Origin: Lathyrus oleraceus
Taxonomy: Eukaryota; Streptophyta; Magnoliopsida; Fabales; Fabaceae
NCBI RefSeq assembly: GCF_024323335.1
Contig: NC_066581.1
Location: 39,137,199-39,201,198, forward strand
Reading direction: 5' to 3'
DNA length: 64,000 bases
The notes under the pieces were generated by a model. It ran no database searches and was not told the origin of the DNA. It worked only from the letters and a program-made list of their open reading frames with translations. Positions 1-12,379 of this stretch are shown here, piece by piece. Made by a program: the position numbers and the translations under genes. How positions within the stretch are numbered: the first letter of the stretch is position 1; every line of letters begins with the position of its first letter.

Positions 1-1143
1 TTTTGATCCTCATATTTAATAATTATGGATTTTCCCCCTTCAATTTTGCATTGGTGACATGTTTATTTAATACGTGGCTGTGACATGTCATTAACACTAT
101 GAAGCAAAACTAAAACTAAAACTGACAGGTCACTTAATTAAAATAAAAAATTGATCTTGTAATACAAAATAATACAATTAATAATGTGATATTGGTTTAT
201 AAAACATTTTCTCAAAATTGAAATGTAGAATTGCAAATTGAACATTTTCCCCCTTTTTAAAACCTAACATCAAATAACCCTTAATCCTCAGTAGTGTTCA
301 TTCATTGACCACATTCCTTCCCCAATCATTATTGTTCCTCGATTTTATTTACTCAATTGTGTTTCTGAATAGCATTCAAGAAAATGTTGTATTTTTTGAA
401 TCACATTTCAACATAGATCGTATTTCCTGAATTATTTGTAAATTATGAAACTACATGCACTATGGTAAAGAAATGAAGAAGTAAAGTTTTGTGTCATATA
501 TGTTTTGGTATAATGTAGTCCTCTTTCTGAATTATGTTACTGTATACTCTGTTTTTCATTAATTTTTTTCTTTTTAATGTTTGTGTATACTTTGGTCCCA
601 TATGATATTCTTCTGTATGATATGGTCCCCATTGGTTATGTTGTTTAGTATGTATGATGTGATCCCCACTGTCCATTTTGTTTAGTATGTATGATGTGGT
701 TCACATTAAATTAAATCGTATTATTTTAAATTGTTGTCAATGCTAGCTCAAAGTCAATGAATTATGTTAAGAATATACCATATGGGTGAACTAATACACA
801 CATCTGTTAAAAAGGTATATTAATAAAAATGTCTCTAAAATGAATTAGATGAGTGGTATTGATTATATGTTATATATGCAGTTGGAGAATTTCACAACAA
901 TGAGGGTTATAGGAATATTAATTGTATGTGGTATTATAACCGTATGTTTAATTTTCCTTATAGCATGAGACCTATGAACAATGATATCGATGTCCTTCAA
1001 TTTACTGAAGATGTGAAATGGTAAATGTATATGTGGAGCATAATGATGATAATTCTAGGATAGTAGATGAAACAAAGTTATGATGAAGAAGTACAATGTA
1101 ATGGTGATGGAGGTCCTAATATTTTTTTTTATGATATAAAATG

Positions 1144-1439
1144 AATAGGTGATAGGAATGATGTATGGGATGACTTAGATTCTAAAGTTGATGATGATGT
1201 TCAGGTAGGAAATGATGTAGGGGACGACTTAGGTCATAATGCTCATGATTATTTCCATGTAGGAAATGGTGTAGGGGATGACTTAGGTTATAATGTTGAT
1301 GATGCCCAAGTAGGTAATGGTGAATGGGAAAGTAAATTTGATCATTGTGATGAAAATATTGATGTAAATTATGTTGCAAGTGATGGTGGCACGGAAAATT
1401 TTGATTATAATGAATTTGAGTGTAGTGAAGAATCTTAGG
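1144..1439 (+). pseudogene. Acidic repeat-bearing coding fragment (possible MULE N-terminus)
   Basis: An open stretch follows a stop codon and has no convincing ATG. It is rich in Asp and Glu and contains an imperfect 17-18 residue repeat beginning V-G-N-x-V-G-D-D-L-G, encoded by about 54-bp DNA repeats near 1203-1325. It ends in E-C-S-E-E-S and a stop. Further conceptual coding with interrupting stops continues to about 1800, including a Lys-rich tail. Acidic N-termini of this style occur in plant Mutator-like transposases, but no diagnostic domain is present. Confidence 0.3.
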
Positions 1440-1982
1440 AGATGTACTGAACTACAATACTATGCTTAATACTTTAGGCGAGGTTACTAAAAATAATGTA
1501 AATATCGATAATGAGGTAATAAACAATAAACTAATATTTGTGTTTGATTTTAAGCACAAATCTGATGATGATTTGGATAACTTGCATACCCCAAATTGGA
1601 GTGATTATGAGAAGTTTTAAAACTATGAAAATGATAAGGAAATAATGTTTCAATTAGGTATGTGAAAATAAAATGATGCAAAAGGAAAGGGAAATGCAAA
1701 GAATACAAAGGGAAAACTCAACACAACTATTGCAAAAGAAAAGGGAAAAATCAAGAATGAAAAGGAATGCCAGATTGAATTTGTGCAAAGCTTACAAGCA
1801 CCACAACCTATCAAACCATCATTGGATTAGACACTTTAATTTATTAGTATATTTTTTTCATTTAGATGTAATGTGTTGTTCATATTTATGTAATGATATA
1901 GTTACATGTTTCGCGTCCTTTTGATGTAATGGTAATGATAATTTCAATGTTAATGTTATGGTAATTTTATGCTAGTGTTAAG

Positions 1983-2978
1983 TAGGGTTGACAATTGAAT
2001 CCATTAAGACAAAATTCATCTAATTTATCCTTTAAAAAATTCATTCAACCCATAAAAACAAAATTAACGGATTGAGCTAAATCAATCCATTTATATGCAT
2101 GGATTGACCCAATCTATCCAACATATTATAATGATCCAATGAATTATTTTGATCTCCATTAGATCTATTCAAAAAAAACTTGCAAAGAAAAACCTTTTTT
2201 TTTTTCGAAAATTAAAAGATCATTTTTTCTAAGAAAAAATTTGGAAAATACAAAAAGACCTATTTTTTCGAAAAATTAAAAATCAGTTTTTTTGGAAAAT
2301 ATGAAAGTCGATTTTTTGTGAAAATATTTAAATTATTCTTTTGCAAAAAATAAAAAAATATTTTTTTTTTCTTAAAAAAATCAACTTTTTTTCCGAAAAT
2401 TTTTTAAAAAACATTTTTTTAGAAAATACAAAAATTCGCTTTTTTTTCAAAAAAAAAACACTGATTTTGTTCTGACAATACAAAAAAAAATCCCCAAAAA
2501 TACAAAAAAAATGATTATTTCGAGAAAAATACAACATATCTTTTTTTTCCAAAAAATCTAAAAATTGTTTTTTTTCAAAAATACAAAAACCCGATTTTTT
2601 TAAATAATAAATTGAAAATACCAAAAATCAATTTATTTTCGAAAAATAACAAAACAAAATATTTATCGAAGTAATTGGAAGTTTTTTTTTAAATAAAAAA
2701 AAGTGTTTTTTTTATGAAAATAAAATAATTTGATTTCTTTTGAAAAAAAATCAATTTTTTGGAAAATATAAAACAAATGGATTTTTTCAAAAAAAACTTT
2801 TTTTTTCAAGAATTAAAAAACAATTTTTTGGATGGATGAATACTCATCCCTTACAAATATTTTAATAGATGGATTGAATATTTTTATAAAAATTTTAGTG
2901 GATTATTAATGGACTAATAAATTATTTTGATCCCTCCCTTAACGATCCAATTCATATTCATCCATTTTACCACCCTTA
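1983..2978. mobile_element. Non-autonomous hAT-like element
   Basis: The left end TAGGGTTGACAATTGAAT and the reverse complement of the right end (TAAGGGTGGTAAAATGGAT) form a degenerate inverted repeat of the TAGGGxTGxCAA type common in plant hAT derivatives. The flanking 8-mers GTGTTAAG (1975-1982) and ATGTAAAG (2979-2986) agree at 6 of 8 positions, as an aged 8-bp target duplication would. The interior has no coding capacity and is filled with A/T tracts. hAT assignment is an inference from ends and duplication length. Confidence 0.45.
2165..2830. repeat. Degenerate A/T tract repeat
   Basis: Alternating runs of T (6-10) and A-rich spacers recur every 30-50 bases, often around a TTTTTTCGAAAA or TTTTTTGGAAAAT core. 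It forms the body of the hAT-like element. Open frames here are Phe/Lys-rich artefacts of the composition and are not genes. Confidence 0.6.
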
Positions 2979-2986
2979 ATGTAAAG

Positions 2987-4190
2987 GATAATTTCCCTGT
3001 TATACTATTATTGACATTATAATAAGTTTAATTATAAAAGTTCATGTCATGATATTGTTCCATGTATAGTTCCGATTAAAATTGATTAAAATTACTCGTC
3101 CTAATTCAAACATGTTTTGGTCCAAACATGTCCTAGTTACGTCAATTAAAATATATTTGGTTAAAATGTGTTTTGGTTAAGTACATTAAAATAGGTTATG
3201 TTCAAATATGTTCTAGTTAGGTCCTTTATTGATAGGTTCTGTTCAAACTTTACAGGTTCAATTAAAACAGATCAAGTTCAAAACAATATAGGTTGAATTA
3301 ATACATATTCAAATTATAGATCCTTTTTTTGACAATATTCGTATTTTAGTTTAGGTTTGAATTCAAATTATAGGTCCTATATTTTTGACAAAATTCAAAT
3401 TATAAGGCTAAAAATCATTCAAATTATAAGACTAAAAAACAACATGATTGTCTTTTATAATCCAAATTTGTTACAATATAGTTTTCACTAGTAGTAATGA
3501 TCTTAAACAACAATATGCAAACAAAAACATCTAAACAACATTTAAATAAATAAAGCATAAACAAATCATATTCAACTATTTCATTAATATTGAACACCTA
3601 ATGCAAACATCATAATGTTGAAAGTAACAAATATATAATTTCTTTTGCCTAGGATTTATTTCTTCATCAAACCAAACAAAGTGATTGCAATTATTGTGGC
3701 CATGCGGATGAAAAAAATAAAAGAATATGAAAGAAGTTCATGCGTGAATCCATGTTCTCTTTAATTTAAACTGTGAAGAGAAAATAGCACAACAAAAGCA
3801 CCATGTACATCTCACACCCATAAAAATGGTGACTCGCGTTCAAATTTGTCCATGTTGTCATAAATGAAGAATCAATACCACATTTACATTTATACTGAAG
3901 AGGACAAAATATGTTTCACCTACTATAACTTGAGTAGTGGGACATGAAATTGAGATTAAGGTGAAGTACGATGAATGAGGTTATAGGGAGAGACGAATGA
4001 CGTCCACGATTGATCATTGGTCCTGGCTCAATATTTTTAGGGTTAGGCTGGTAAGATAGAAAAGTATGATGACCCCGAGCATTCATATAAAGCAAAACTT
4101 AAAAACTTTTATAAAATAATATTTTAATTATTAATTATATTATTTTATATTATAAAATAAAAATTTCAATTTAATTATGTTAGCTGGTAA
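2987..4190. other. AT-rich sequence without gene
   Basis: No coding region is supported. About 3060-3420 holds loosely repeated phrases (GTTCAAxxATGTTxTxGTTA and ATTCAAATTATA) that may be a decayed short tandem repeat. About 3640-4080 is non-repetitive and could be the internal part of the surrounding MULE-like element. Confidence 0.4.
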
Positions 4191-4350
4191 CTTTGGCTTA
4201 ATTGACGTCACAATGTCAATGACATATCATTGTCACATATTAAATTAACATGTTAACTATGCAAAACTAATCGGACTAAAAAAATAATTTTAAAATAGGT
4301 GGACTAAAACTTTAAAAAAATAAAAATAAGAGGATTAAAATTGCGTTCAA

Positions 4351-4810
4351 GCCAATAAACAAATATAAGATTTAAGTACTATTATTGTGGATGCTTTAAT
4401 GGAGATTATATAACCATACCATAATTTATACAAAAAAAATTTAAGAACGTTTAAATTACTGAATTTTTAATTTATGTTTTCTTCAATTAATGTTCACCCA
4501 CAATTGTAAAATGTTTGAAAGAGTGTTTGAAAGAGTATTCATCATGATCAAAATTTGAATAAGTCGTTCTTGATTGCAAGATATTTTATTTTTATATGCA
4601 GTTGTAGAAGGTTGAAGAAGGGTTTTTTTATATCATGTCTTAAATATTTTATTAATCTAATGAATGAAAATGATGTACAAAAGGAGTTTGTAGGAGTGGT
4701 CAAGGAACATATATCCAACCTAAACCAGTAAAATTCTGTGTAAAAATATATCATCATGTGACAAAATGTAGAAATGAAAGTGATATCATAGAAATAAAGA
4801 TGGTTGTTAT
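4351..4810. other. AT-rich spacer, nothing recognised
   Basis: This lies between the inferred MULE-like end and the first sequence alignable to the element C LTR. Only short frames with AT-driven composition are present. It may include the missing outer part of the C 3' LTR in unrecognisable form. Confidence 0.35.
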
Positions 4811-5755
4811 TACATAAATTTTAGATTAATTGAACTTCAATTTCAAAAAGCTCCTGAAAATATGAATCCACCTTGAATATATTAGTTCTCCAGCCTTTAA
4901 AACATGTTTTTGCCGTCTAAAATCATCCACCCTTGTAAACTCTCATTTTCCAGTTAAATAGATAGTACTTTTGGGCCTTCATCAAATTGGCCCTCAATAC
5001 GCGTATTGTTAAAGTCCATACGCGTAGGGCCTTGCTTCTGCCCCTACCAGATACGCATAAGCTAACATGGTGCGCACTCAGGCAGGTCACATATGCGTAT
5101 AGGCATAAGCATGTTTTTTCTTCCCTTCTGCTGGTCCTCGTATGGTACACGTATGGGCTTGGTCCATACGCGTATGACATAGGTCCATACACATATGGGA
5201 AGAGGTATGTTTTTTCCCCTTCTGTTGGTCCTCGTATGGTACATGTATGGGTGCAGGTCCATACGCGTATGACATAGGTCCATAGGGCAGAGGCGTGCAT
5301 TTTTTCAGATCTGATATGCGAATGATCAAGTTAATATTCATATGGGTAGACAATTCTGAATTAACCTTTGATGTCTTCATGAAAGTTGTAGCCCTGGATG
5401 TTATCTTTCATCTATCATTGGTCCCATGTCATTACAAGTTATGATGCTCTAGATATGATCAAAATGCCACACGCCTATCATGATGTCAAACATGCTGAAA
5501 AATAGACTTTGTGAAACTTTCTGAAAAATTTGTCGCATTCGTTTTCCAGCAATTTCTTTGACTTCCTCCAACCTAAAAAACATGTTAACCTTTCCAAAAG
5601 GATCAAAAACACCAGTAATACTTAAAACACGGGTAAATACTAAAACTAAAGAGACTAACATATAAACCACTCAATCTTTATGGAAAATGCAAATAACTCG
5701 CATACTTTCACCTGTTAAAATGATAAAAAACTATAGTAGAAATGGTGACTGATCA
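4811..5755 (-). repeat. Element C 3' LTR, truncated
   Basis: Aligns with about 31221-32176 of the 5' LTR (shared AAAAAGCTCCTGAAAATATGAAT, then CCGTCTAAAA and CACCCTTGTAAA) and ends with the same ACTGATCA boundary. About 700 bp corresponding to the R/U5 side next to the primer site is absent or unrecognisable. Divergence between the two copies is high, consistent with an old insertion. Confidence 0.7.
4990..5290. repeat. Tandem CATACGCGTATG-type repeats in C LTR
   Basis: Palindromic CATACGCGTATG words and close variants recur with spacers such as GGTCCTCGTATGGTACACG and GACATAGGTC, giving an imperfect 70-80 bp tandem unit. The same array occurs in the 5' LTR copy (31395-31770). Open frames on both strands here are repeat artefacts. 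Confidence 0.65.
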
Positions 5756-7340
5756 CAATCCTAAACCTATTTGTTTCTTGTCCTCAAGCAACTTTAAGAA
5801 CAAAGAACTCATGTCACCCCCAAATGAAGGAAAAAAATTTCATGTACGACAATACCTCTAAGATCTTCCATGGCTCTCATTTGTTGCAACCTTCGGTTTT
5901 TGTTGGATTACCGAGGGTCGATTGATTGGCCATAAATTCACTTGAAAGTACTGATTCACCTGTCAACTCAATTCACACTCTCAGCATATCTCTCGGGTGT
6001 TAATGTGTTTTACACTCAAAATTCACAGTATGCAATATCATAACGTAAGCTTGAATAAATTCTCTGTTGATGTCAAGGTGAACGATACATACATTGTTTA
6101 AGGTTTCTATGGTTGTAACGGAGCTAGGGTTAAGGTGGGATAATTTTGGAAAAGTAGGCTAAGGTTCGGAGTCAGTATGATCATTATCTTCATTCTGCTC
6201 ATTCTGATGGATTAGTGTTGGAATTCTTTCTTGCACTCGTCCTTTAGGATTATCTGTTATCGATGATTCAACTTTTAGATTTGTCTTTATTTTCAATATT
6301 CGTTGACTTCTCCTTCTTTCAAGTGCCTTAATGATTATTTTTATTTTTCTTCTTTTTTTTCAATCATCAGGTGCCCTCATGTGTACTAATGTTGCACAGC
6401 TACCCCAAACTTAAAGGTTGCTATCCCAACATCAACCCCAAACCTATAATGAACATATATCTTATAACTTACATAAATAATTTGAACATGGTGGGGAAGT
6501 GTTTGGGACATGGGTTAATATGATGTGGTTTTTAAAATAAACAAACTGATAAAGGGTCAAATGCGGTTAACAATGGATGATAATAAAAAGGATGTCTAGA
6601 AAGGCTCAGGGGTAATAACAAAAAATGTGTCTCAGTGTGTGTAATCATGCAACCGAAATCAGAAAAGAACGTACACAAGTTCTGAATGATAAAGACATAC
6701 TTGAATTCTCTTTTATGATGTACATTGTGTTTGGATTTTTTTGCTCTCACCATGTTGGTTAGAGCTGACAACCTCCGTAGTACCTCTTGCTCGACGTGGT
6801 TTTCCAATCAGTTGTGGTAAACCTGCTCAACTTTTAGTCCAACTCAATTAAACCAATCAGCTCATTTAGAAGTATATAAAAAATAATTTTGGCGAGTTAA
6901 CATGCACAGAGGACACACATGCCTTCCATTTGGGTACTTTTCACACAACCATTGAAGCTATAATTATCATATTACTAGATGAAAGTAAACAAACAGAAAA
7001 TAAACCAACTTAAAGCAAACAAAACTAAAAAATTAATATAAAATTGAAACTATAAAATAAAAATTAGGAATACCTTCCTTGGGTTGCCTCTTAAGCAGTG
7101 CTCATTTATCGTCATTAGCTTGACGCCTCATTCCCCCTGTTATGGGGGGTACTTCAGCTTCCACACCTTGTTGCTTGTCTTTTCTAAAATAAAGAAACTA
7201 TCTTTTTTAGAGATACGGACTACTTTGTGCCACAAGTCACTTCCAACTTTATTGGTCTTACCGTGATATCTCTTTCTCTTCTTTCTCTTGGCTTTTGGAA
7301 CGGAAATAGAAATTTTTCCACTCAGGGTGTTAATGGAGGG
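5756..7340 (-). other. Element C 3' untranslated region
   Basis: Non-coding stretch between the protease remnant and the 3' LTR. It resembles the B region at 11024-12379 in shared phrases such as GTCTAGAAAGGCTC, CTCACCATGTTGG and TTTGCTTGTCCTCAAG, so both elements have the same architecture. The purine run just upstream of the LTR (minus strand) is where a polypurine tract belongs. Confidence 0.6.
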
Positions 7341-7348
7341 GATACTAG

Positions 7349-7983
7349 TTAAGATGGCCTTCTTGAGACTTTTTCTAATGTTGGCATATTACTTTGGCCT
7401 TTCACAACTGTCCTGATCATGCCTACTTGATAGTGATTTTCTTTTTCTACCTCTTGCTTCATGTTTTCAAGCATATTCAAGTTTATTTCATCATCATAAA
7501 CTTTTGAAGTTAGTGTCCCATGTTCTATGTCGAAATTGCATCGACTTGTCCGCAAGAATGGTCGACCAAGAATGATAGGTGTCTCTTCATCCTCAAGTAT
7601 GTCCATGATCATAAAAACAACAGGAAAACTAAATTCCTCTATTGTCACCAGTACATCTTCCTCTATCCCATATGCATTACTTGTGGAATGATCTACAAAT
7701 TTTAGATTTGTCCTTGTATCGTTGACCTTTCCAATACCAAGCCTTTGATAGATTGACAATGGCGTCATACTCACACTAGCTCCTAAATCAATAAGTACCT
7801 TCTTGAAAGTTATGTCTTTTATAATACATGGGATTGTGACAGATTCATTATCCTTCTATTTTATTGGGATTCTCCTACCTGGTGGTATTTCACTACACTT
7901 TTCATTAAAGGTTACCAACCCATCTCCTATTGGTCTCTTTTTAAAGATTACCTCTTTTTAAAGATTAGCAAAGATAGGCATAT
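7349..7983 (-). pseudogene. Element C protease (Athila-type aspartic protease) remnant
   Basis: The minus strand reads N-M-P-I-F-A-N, then the active-site segment L-I-D-L-G-A-S, then P-L-S-I-Y and the flap/C-terminal motif I-I-L-G-R-P-F-L, in the order typical of Athila-group retropepsins (catalytic Asp in DLGAS). Interrupting stops occur upstream of the active site, so it is not functional. It continues the gag frame found at 28625-30354 once the inserted B array is removed. Confidence 0.75.
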
Positions 7984-7990
7984 TGATCGG

Positions 7991-9473
7991 AAACTTGTTT
8001 TTCATTAGCTTTTCCTTTTCTTGTGACCACTGCTTTGATGTGACTTTGATCACGTGGATTCACAACTGTTCCACTAGGAAGCGTGCTAGGTACCTGGGAC
8101 ATGGAAGCTAATTGTTGAGCTATTTGACCCATCTAAATTTCAAGATTTTTTATGGATGCTGTAGTGTTCTTCTGATTATTTCGAGTCTCCTCTTGGAACT
8201 AGAGGTTGTGAGCTGCCATCTTTTCAATTGCAATCTCCCAATCTGCCTTCTTTGGAACTTGTTGTTGCTGTTGCTGATATTGGTTTTGATATTGGCCTTG
8301 TACTTGCTGTTGCACATTCCCTTTCTGATCTCTCCATGCAAAGTTGGGATGATTCTTCCACCCCGGATTGTATGTGTTGGAGTAGGGATTGTTTTGCTTT
8401 AAAAACTTGATATCTTCTATCTGTTGTGGTGTTGTAAAGCAATGAACAATATTATATGGTCCATTACAAATGTCACACACATCGTTTGGTGCCTGTTGCA
8501 CTCGAGCCACTTTCTGAGCACCCATGTTTAGTGCCTTCAACCTTTTCTCCACCTCTGCAGCAACTGCTTCTTCAATTTTTACCTGTTTGTTTATTTCAAG
8601 CTTTAAATCAAATACTGCAGATTTGCTTGACACCCTATCATACAACTCCAGATGCTCATTTGAGGCAATTGCTTCAATTATCTTCTTCATACCGGTGGTT
8701 GTTGCAAAGTTAGCTGAGCCACCAGCTGCTGAGTCAAGGATTTGTCTCGTTTGAATTCGAAGACCATTAACAAACATTTGCATCTGCTCAGTTTCATCCA
8801 TGTTGTGAGTAGGACAAGCCACTAGAATTCTCTTGAATCTTTTATAGGCATCTCCTAGTGACTCACCCTCCTTCTGCTTGAAATTTAGGATCTCGTATCT
8901 TTTTCTCAGTAAAACTGATGCAGGAAAATATTCGTGCAAGAATGTTGTTTCCATCTCCTCCCATGTAGTGATACTGCCAGCAGGTAAGGAATAGAACCAC
9001 TCTTCGGCTTCATCTGCTAAAGTTAATGGGGACATACGAAGCCTTATTGCTTCTTCGTTATGTCCAGGCATTTTAAGCGTTGTGCTCATAGTTAAAAACC
9101 TTTGGAGATGCTTGTTGGCATCTTCATTCACTCTTCCAGAAAAGGACCGCCTTTCGAGTTGATTAATTATACTGGGATGCAGCTGAAATTGTTCTACATT
9201 TACCGGTTGGTTTACAATTTTCATACGACCACCCGGAGTGTTGTTTCCACCATAGTCACTGAGAAGTCTCTCTGGTGGTGGTGGATCTGCAGCCATGACC
9301 GCAGGAATTGTTTTTGCGTCTGAATCTGAATTCTCTGAGTGTACTGAAACAACTTCCTCCTCTGCTTTTTCTGCTATTTGCAGTTTTTCTCGCTTAGCTT
9401 GTCTCAGTCTAGCGTGAAGAGTTCTTTCTGGATTTGCGTTGAAATAAAAATCCGCTGAGGCCTTACCTCGCAT
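7991..9473 (-). pseudogene. B unit 2 gag (Athila-like), one premature stop
   Basis: The structural Gag starts at the ATG of M-R-G-K-A-S (9473). It contains the Gag core around N-E-D-A-N-K-H-L-Q-R-F, E-W-F-Y-S-L-P-A-G-S-I-T-T-W and M-F-V-N-G-L, typical of the Athila clade, and a Gln-rich tract. An internal TAG replaces the Gln codon in the N-L-Q-F segment (stop at about 8199). The frame then continues to 7991, where the sequence jumps to a few LTR-terminal bases. It is the near-identical sister of the interrupted gag at 25817-27074, whose E-E-W is here intact. Confidence 0.8.
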
Positions 9474-9585
9474 AAACAAGTTAGACAAATATTAGAATTG
9501 AATAACAAGATTGTCACAGATAAAATTTTGGTTGACGAGCAACAAAATTTCAATAGAATAAAAATTAAAATAGGTATTTTGGCAA

Positions 9586-9603
9586 TCCCCGGCAACAGCG
9601 CCA
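9586..9603 (-). promoter_or_regulatory. Primer binding site, tRNA-Asp type, B unit 2
   Basis: The minus strand reads TGGCGCTGTTGCCGGGGA, seven bases after the LTR2 end. This is one mismatch from the plant tRNA-Asp complement used by Athila-group elements. Its presence downstream of LTR2 shows that LTR2 acts as a 5' LTR for unit 2. Confidence 0.75.
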
Positions 9604-9609
9604 AAAACT

Positions 9610-11023
9610 TGATCGGAAAAATAGCAAGTGTACTATTTTTACCGATGTAGTAATAAGGAGTTTTATTCCCAAGTATCGATCTCAGGGATTGCGTAGGAAA
9701 TACTTATTTTACTTCTGATTCTATTTGAACAAAAACACAATGGTTTGTTTGGTTTTGGGAATTTATAACAACAAACACAAAAAGATAGTAAAGAATAATT
9801 GATTAAGATGAAACATGCTAGGGTGAGTGGTTGATTTAACTAGTTATGAATTCACATCAAGATTTCCTCAATACACATGAAACATTCAATTGCCTAACCT
9901 CAGAATGTTCTTCCTTAAGTCCTTAATGAAGAAACTATTAAACTACCAATTCTTACTCAAATGTCCATTCAACTAATCATTGGTTTTAATCATAAACAAT
10001 ATCAAGGTTTATGGTGATTTACAAAAGTTCCTAGTCCTAGGTGATGCAATTATAAACCCAATTGTGTGAAAACCCTAACAATCACAATCCTGTTATTGAT
10101 AGTCATAGATCTAATTGTATTTGTCCGATACAAAAGCATAATAACATCACACAATTGAATTGAAATATGTAACATAGTAATAAGGAAATCCATGGTTCGA
10201 ATTCATAACATAAGATCAAATCAGGACCACCCCCCTAGCATTGGGGGTTTAGCCTCTCATAGTATTCAAAGAAATCATAGTGTGGAAATTAAACATTACA
10301 AAGAATTAGGAGATTTTGATCTTCAATGGTTGATGCCCTTGAATCTCGTCGTCTTCAAATCCTCCGTAGTAGCTATATTCTCCAGTGCAATGTTTTTCTC
10401 TTGTACGTCAAAAGGTGCCCTTCTCTTTCTCTCCAAAGTCTTCTAATAGCCTCAGATGGTTTTTTCTCCCAGCAAGAAGTCCAAAATACCCTTAATGAAC
10501 AGGGCAGATCCACACAACATAAAGTAAAATTTCTCAGTCGCGCCCATCAACACGGGCCGTGTGGATTCACACGGGTGCCCGTGTTGCTCTTCAAAAGTCG
10601 TATTGTTTAAAGCAAGCTACAGAGGCATCAACACGGGCCGTGTGGATTCACACGGGTGCCCGTGTTAACCCCCTGTTTTACCTCTTTGAGTGCTCCTTCC
10701 TGGCAAACAACACGGGCCGTGTTGATGCACACGGGAGCCCGTGTTGACCTTCTGCATCTTCATATTTTGGCCTTCCGGAGCATCCAACACTCAGCTATTA
10801 GTCCTTTTGAACCTATGCAACAACCTGCAACACTAACACTACCAAATCGAAGCATAAAAGAGACTTTTTGACACAAACATGTAACCAAATGCAATGCAAT
10901 AATAAACTAACGAAACATGTTAACTGACTTTAAAACAACTAAAAACAACCACAAATCTTACCAAAGTGATGAAAATATGTCGGATAAAAGGTGGGAATTC
11001 AATGGAAATGGTGACCGATCACA
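9610..11023 (-). repeat. B LTR2 (shared LTR)
   Basis: 1414 bp, TGTGATCGG...CCGATCA on the minus strand, the same length as LTR1 and almost identical to it. It lies between a 3' region (11024 up) and a primer site (9603 down), so it is simultaneously the 3' LTR of unit 1 and the 5' LTR of unit 2. Confidence 0.85.
10548..10746. repeat. Three palindromic 39-bp repeats in B LTR2
   Basis: Units at 10548-10586, 10629-10667 and 10708-10746 each begin CAACACGGGCCGTGT and end CACGGGxGCCCGTGTT, forming a GC-rich hairpin-capable palindrome in an otherwise AT-rich LTR. The same three are at 28149-28347 in LTR1. Confidence 0.75.
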
Positions 11024-12379
11024 ACCCCAAACTTGTCTAATTGCTTGTCCTCAAGTGATGTATTGAGTCCAAACAAAGGTCACCCACGAATTCACCTTCC
11101 ACAATGCAACTTTGTCCTTCACAACTTGTGTTCTTCCTTTCCAATCAAGTTTCCGGTTTTCCCGACTCAAACTGTTCACCATATTTCCACATCAGAGGCC
11201 TCGTTACCTGCAAGCTTTTTCACCTACTCACAACATCTCTCATGGTTAGGGTGTTTACACTCACATCACAACATGCAATACCAAACTCTTAAATTTGAAT
11301 AAATTCTAATTTCGCTACAACAACAGATTCCATACACTTTATGAGGTCTTTTTGGTTGTAATGGGGCTTGGGTACGGTAGGATAGACACAGAAATGGATA
11401 ACAAATGGTTTTGAACTCGGCATTCATGTTGTTTGATTTTCTCTTTTTTTTGTGCTTAACTCATAACTCTGGGGGTTTATTCACTTTTGACTCTTTTTAA
11501 CTCAATTTTCTGTGAGCATTTTACAGGTGTTAGAGTCTTAAGTCTCGGCAAGTGCATTTCTCTTTTTTTTCTTTTCTTTCTCTCTTTTTTTTATTAGGAC
11601 ATACACACGTCTCTTCTTTTTGCACTCGCCCTTTCTTTGAAGATTACCACCCCAAACTTAGCTTTTTTCACATTTTGTAACTTACAACAATCATGCCGAT
11701 TAATGGAAGAAATGAATGATTAATGGTTAATATGGGGTTTATTACGAACAAAAAGGCTAAGGCTCAACGGGGTTCACGAAGGGTAAACATACAAATAGGG
11801 ATGGCTAGAAAGGCTCTGGGCTAAACAAACAACTTGCCTCAGTGTGTGTTGTCATGCTGTAAAGTGTCAAAAGAACATACGCAAAGTCAGAGTGATAGAG
11901 TCATACCTGATTGAACTCTCATGATGATATTTAGTGTTTGGCCTTTGTATTCTCACCATGTTGGTTAAACTTACAAGCTCTGAAGCCTCCTAGTGTCATG
12001 TGGTTTCTTTTCCGATTCGGTTCTACCATACCGCTCTCTCGGTCCAGTGTCACCAAATTGTGTCCGACTTTTACTTTCTCATGGTTGCATCAACTTCCGG
12101 GGTACCTTAACAGAACAAGTATGGGGAGTGTCTTTCATCCACTACAATCGATCCCGGATTCGTCTAACAATTTCTCATCACTCTGTACATACAGGTAAAC
12201 AATAAAAACAAAATACTACGACAACAGAAGCAAAAACGAAAGCCAAAAACGATGAAGGAAAACATGAACAAAATGAAAACGGAATAAAACATGAAAGGAA
12301 ACCCCCTCCCCTACACCTGAACTAAACATTGACCTCAATGTTTAAATCCAAATACAAAGGGGACTCACAAGGATTACTG
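11024..12379 (-). other. B unit 1 3' untranslated region
   Basis: Non-coding, between the truncated pol and LTR2. The minus strand ends in AGTTTGGGGT immediately before the LTR, a plausible polypurine tract. Homologous to the element C 3' region. Frames here lack known domains. Confidence 0.65.

Larger units (their letters stand above)
1..4350. mobile_element. Old MULE-like DNA transposon (left end cut by window)
   Basis: The first ~120 bases and the reverse complement of about 4195-4350 share an ordered set of short matches: TTTTxATCCTC, TTTTGCAT, ACATGTTxATTTAATA and ATGTCATT. They look like a long degenerate terminal inverted repeat, as in Mutator-like elements. The interior holds an acidic pseudogene fragment and a nested hAT-like element. 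No intact transposase, zinc finger or DDE region is visible. The left terminus and any 9-bp target duplication lie outside the window, so the class is an inference. An unrelated inverted repeat is the main alternative. Confidence 0.4.

Noticed and set aside
2328..2624. 98-codon Phe/Lys-rich frame
   Set aside because: Made from A/T tracts of the repeat inside the hAT-like element; no domain and no start context.
4923..5380. Overlapping frames on both strands with His/Tyr-rich repeats, also at 31327-31803
   Set aside because: Products of the CATACGCGTATG array in the C LTRs.
8112..8754. Plus-strand frames with Leu/Ile-rich, membrane-like translations, also at 25784-26355
   Set aside because: They are antisense to the Athila-like gag; the hydrophobic look comes from its Gln-rich and Lys/Glu-rich codons read on the opposite strand.
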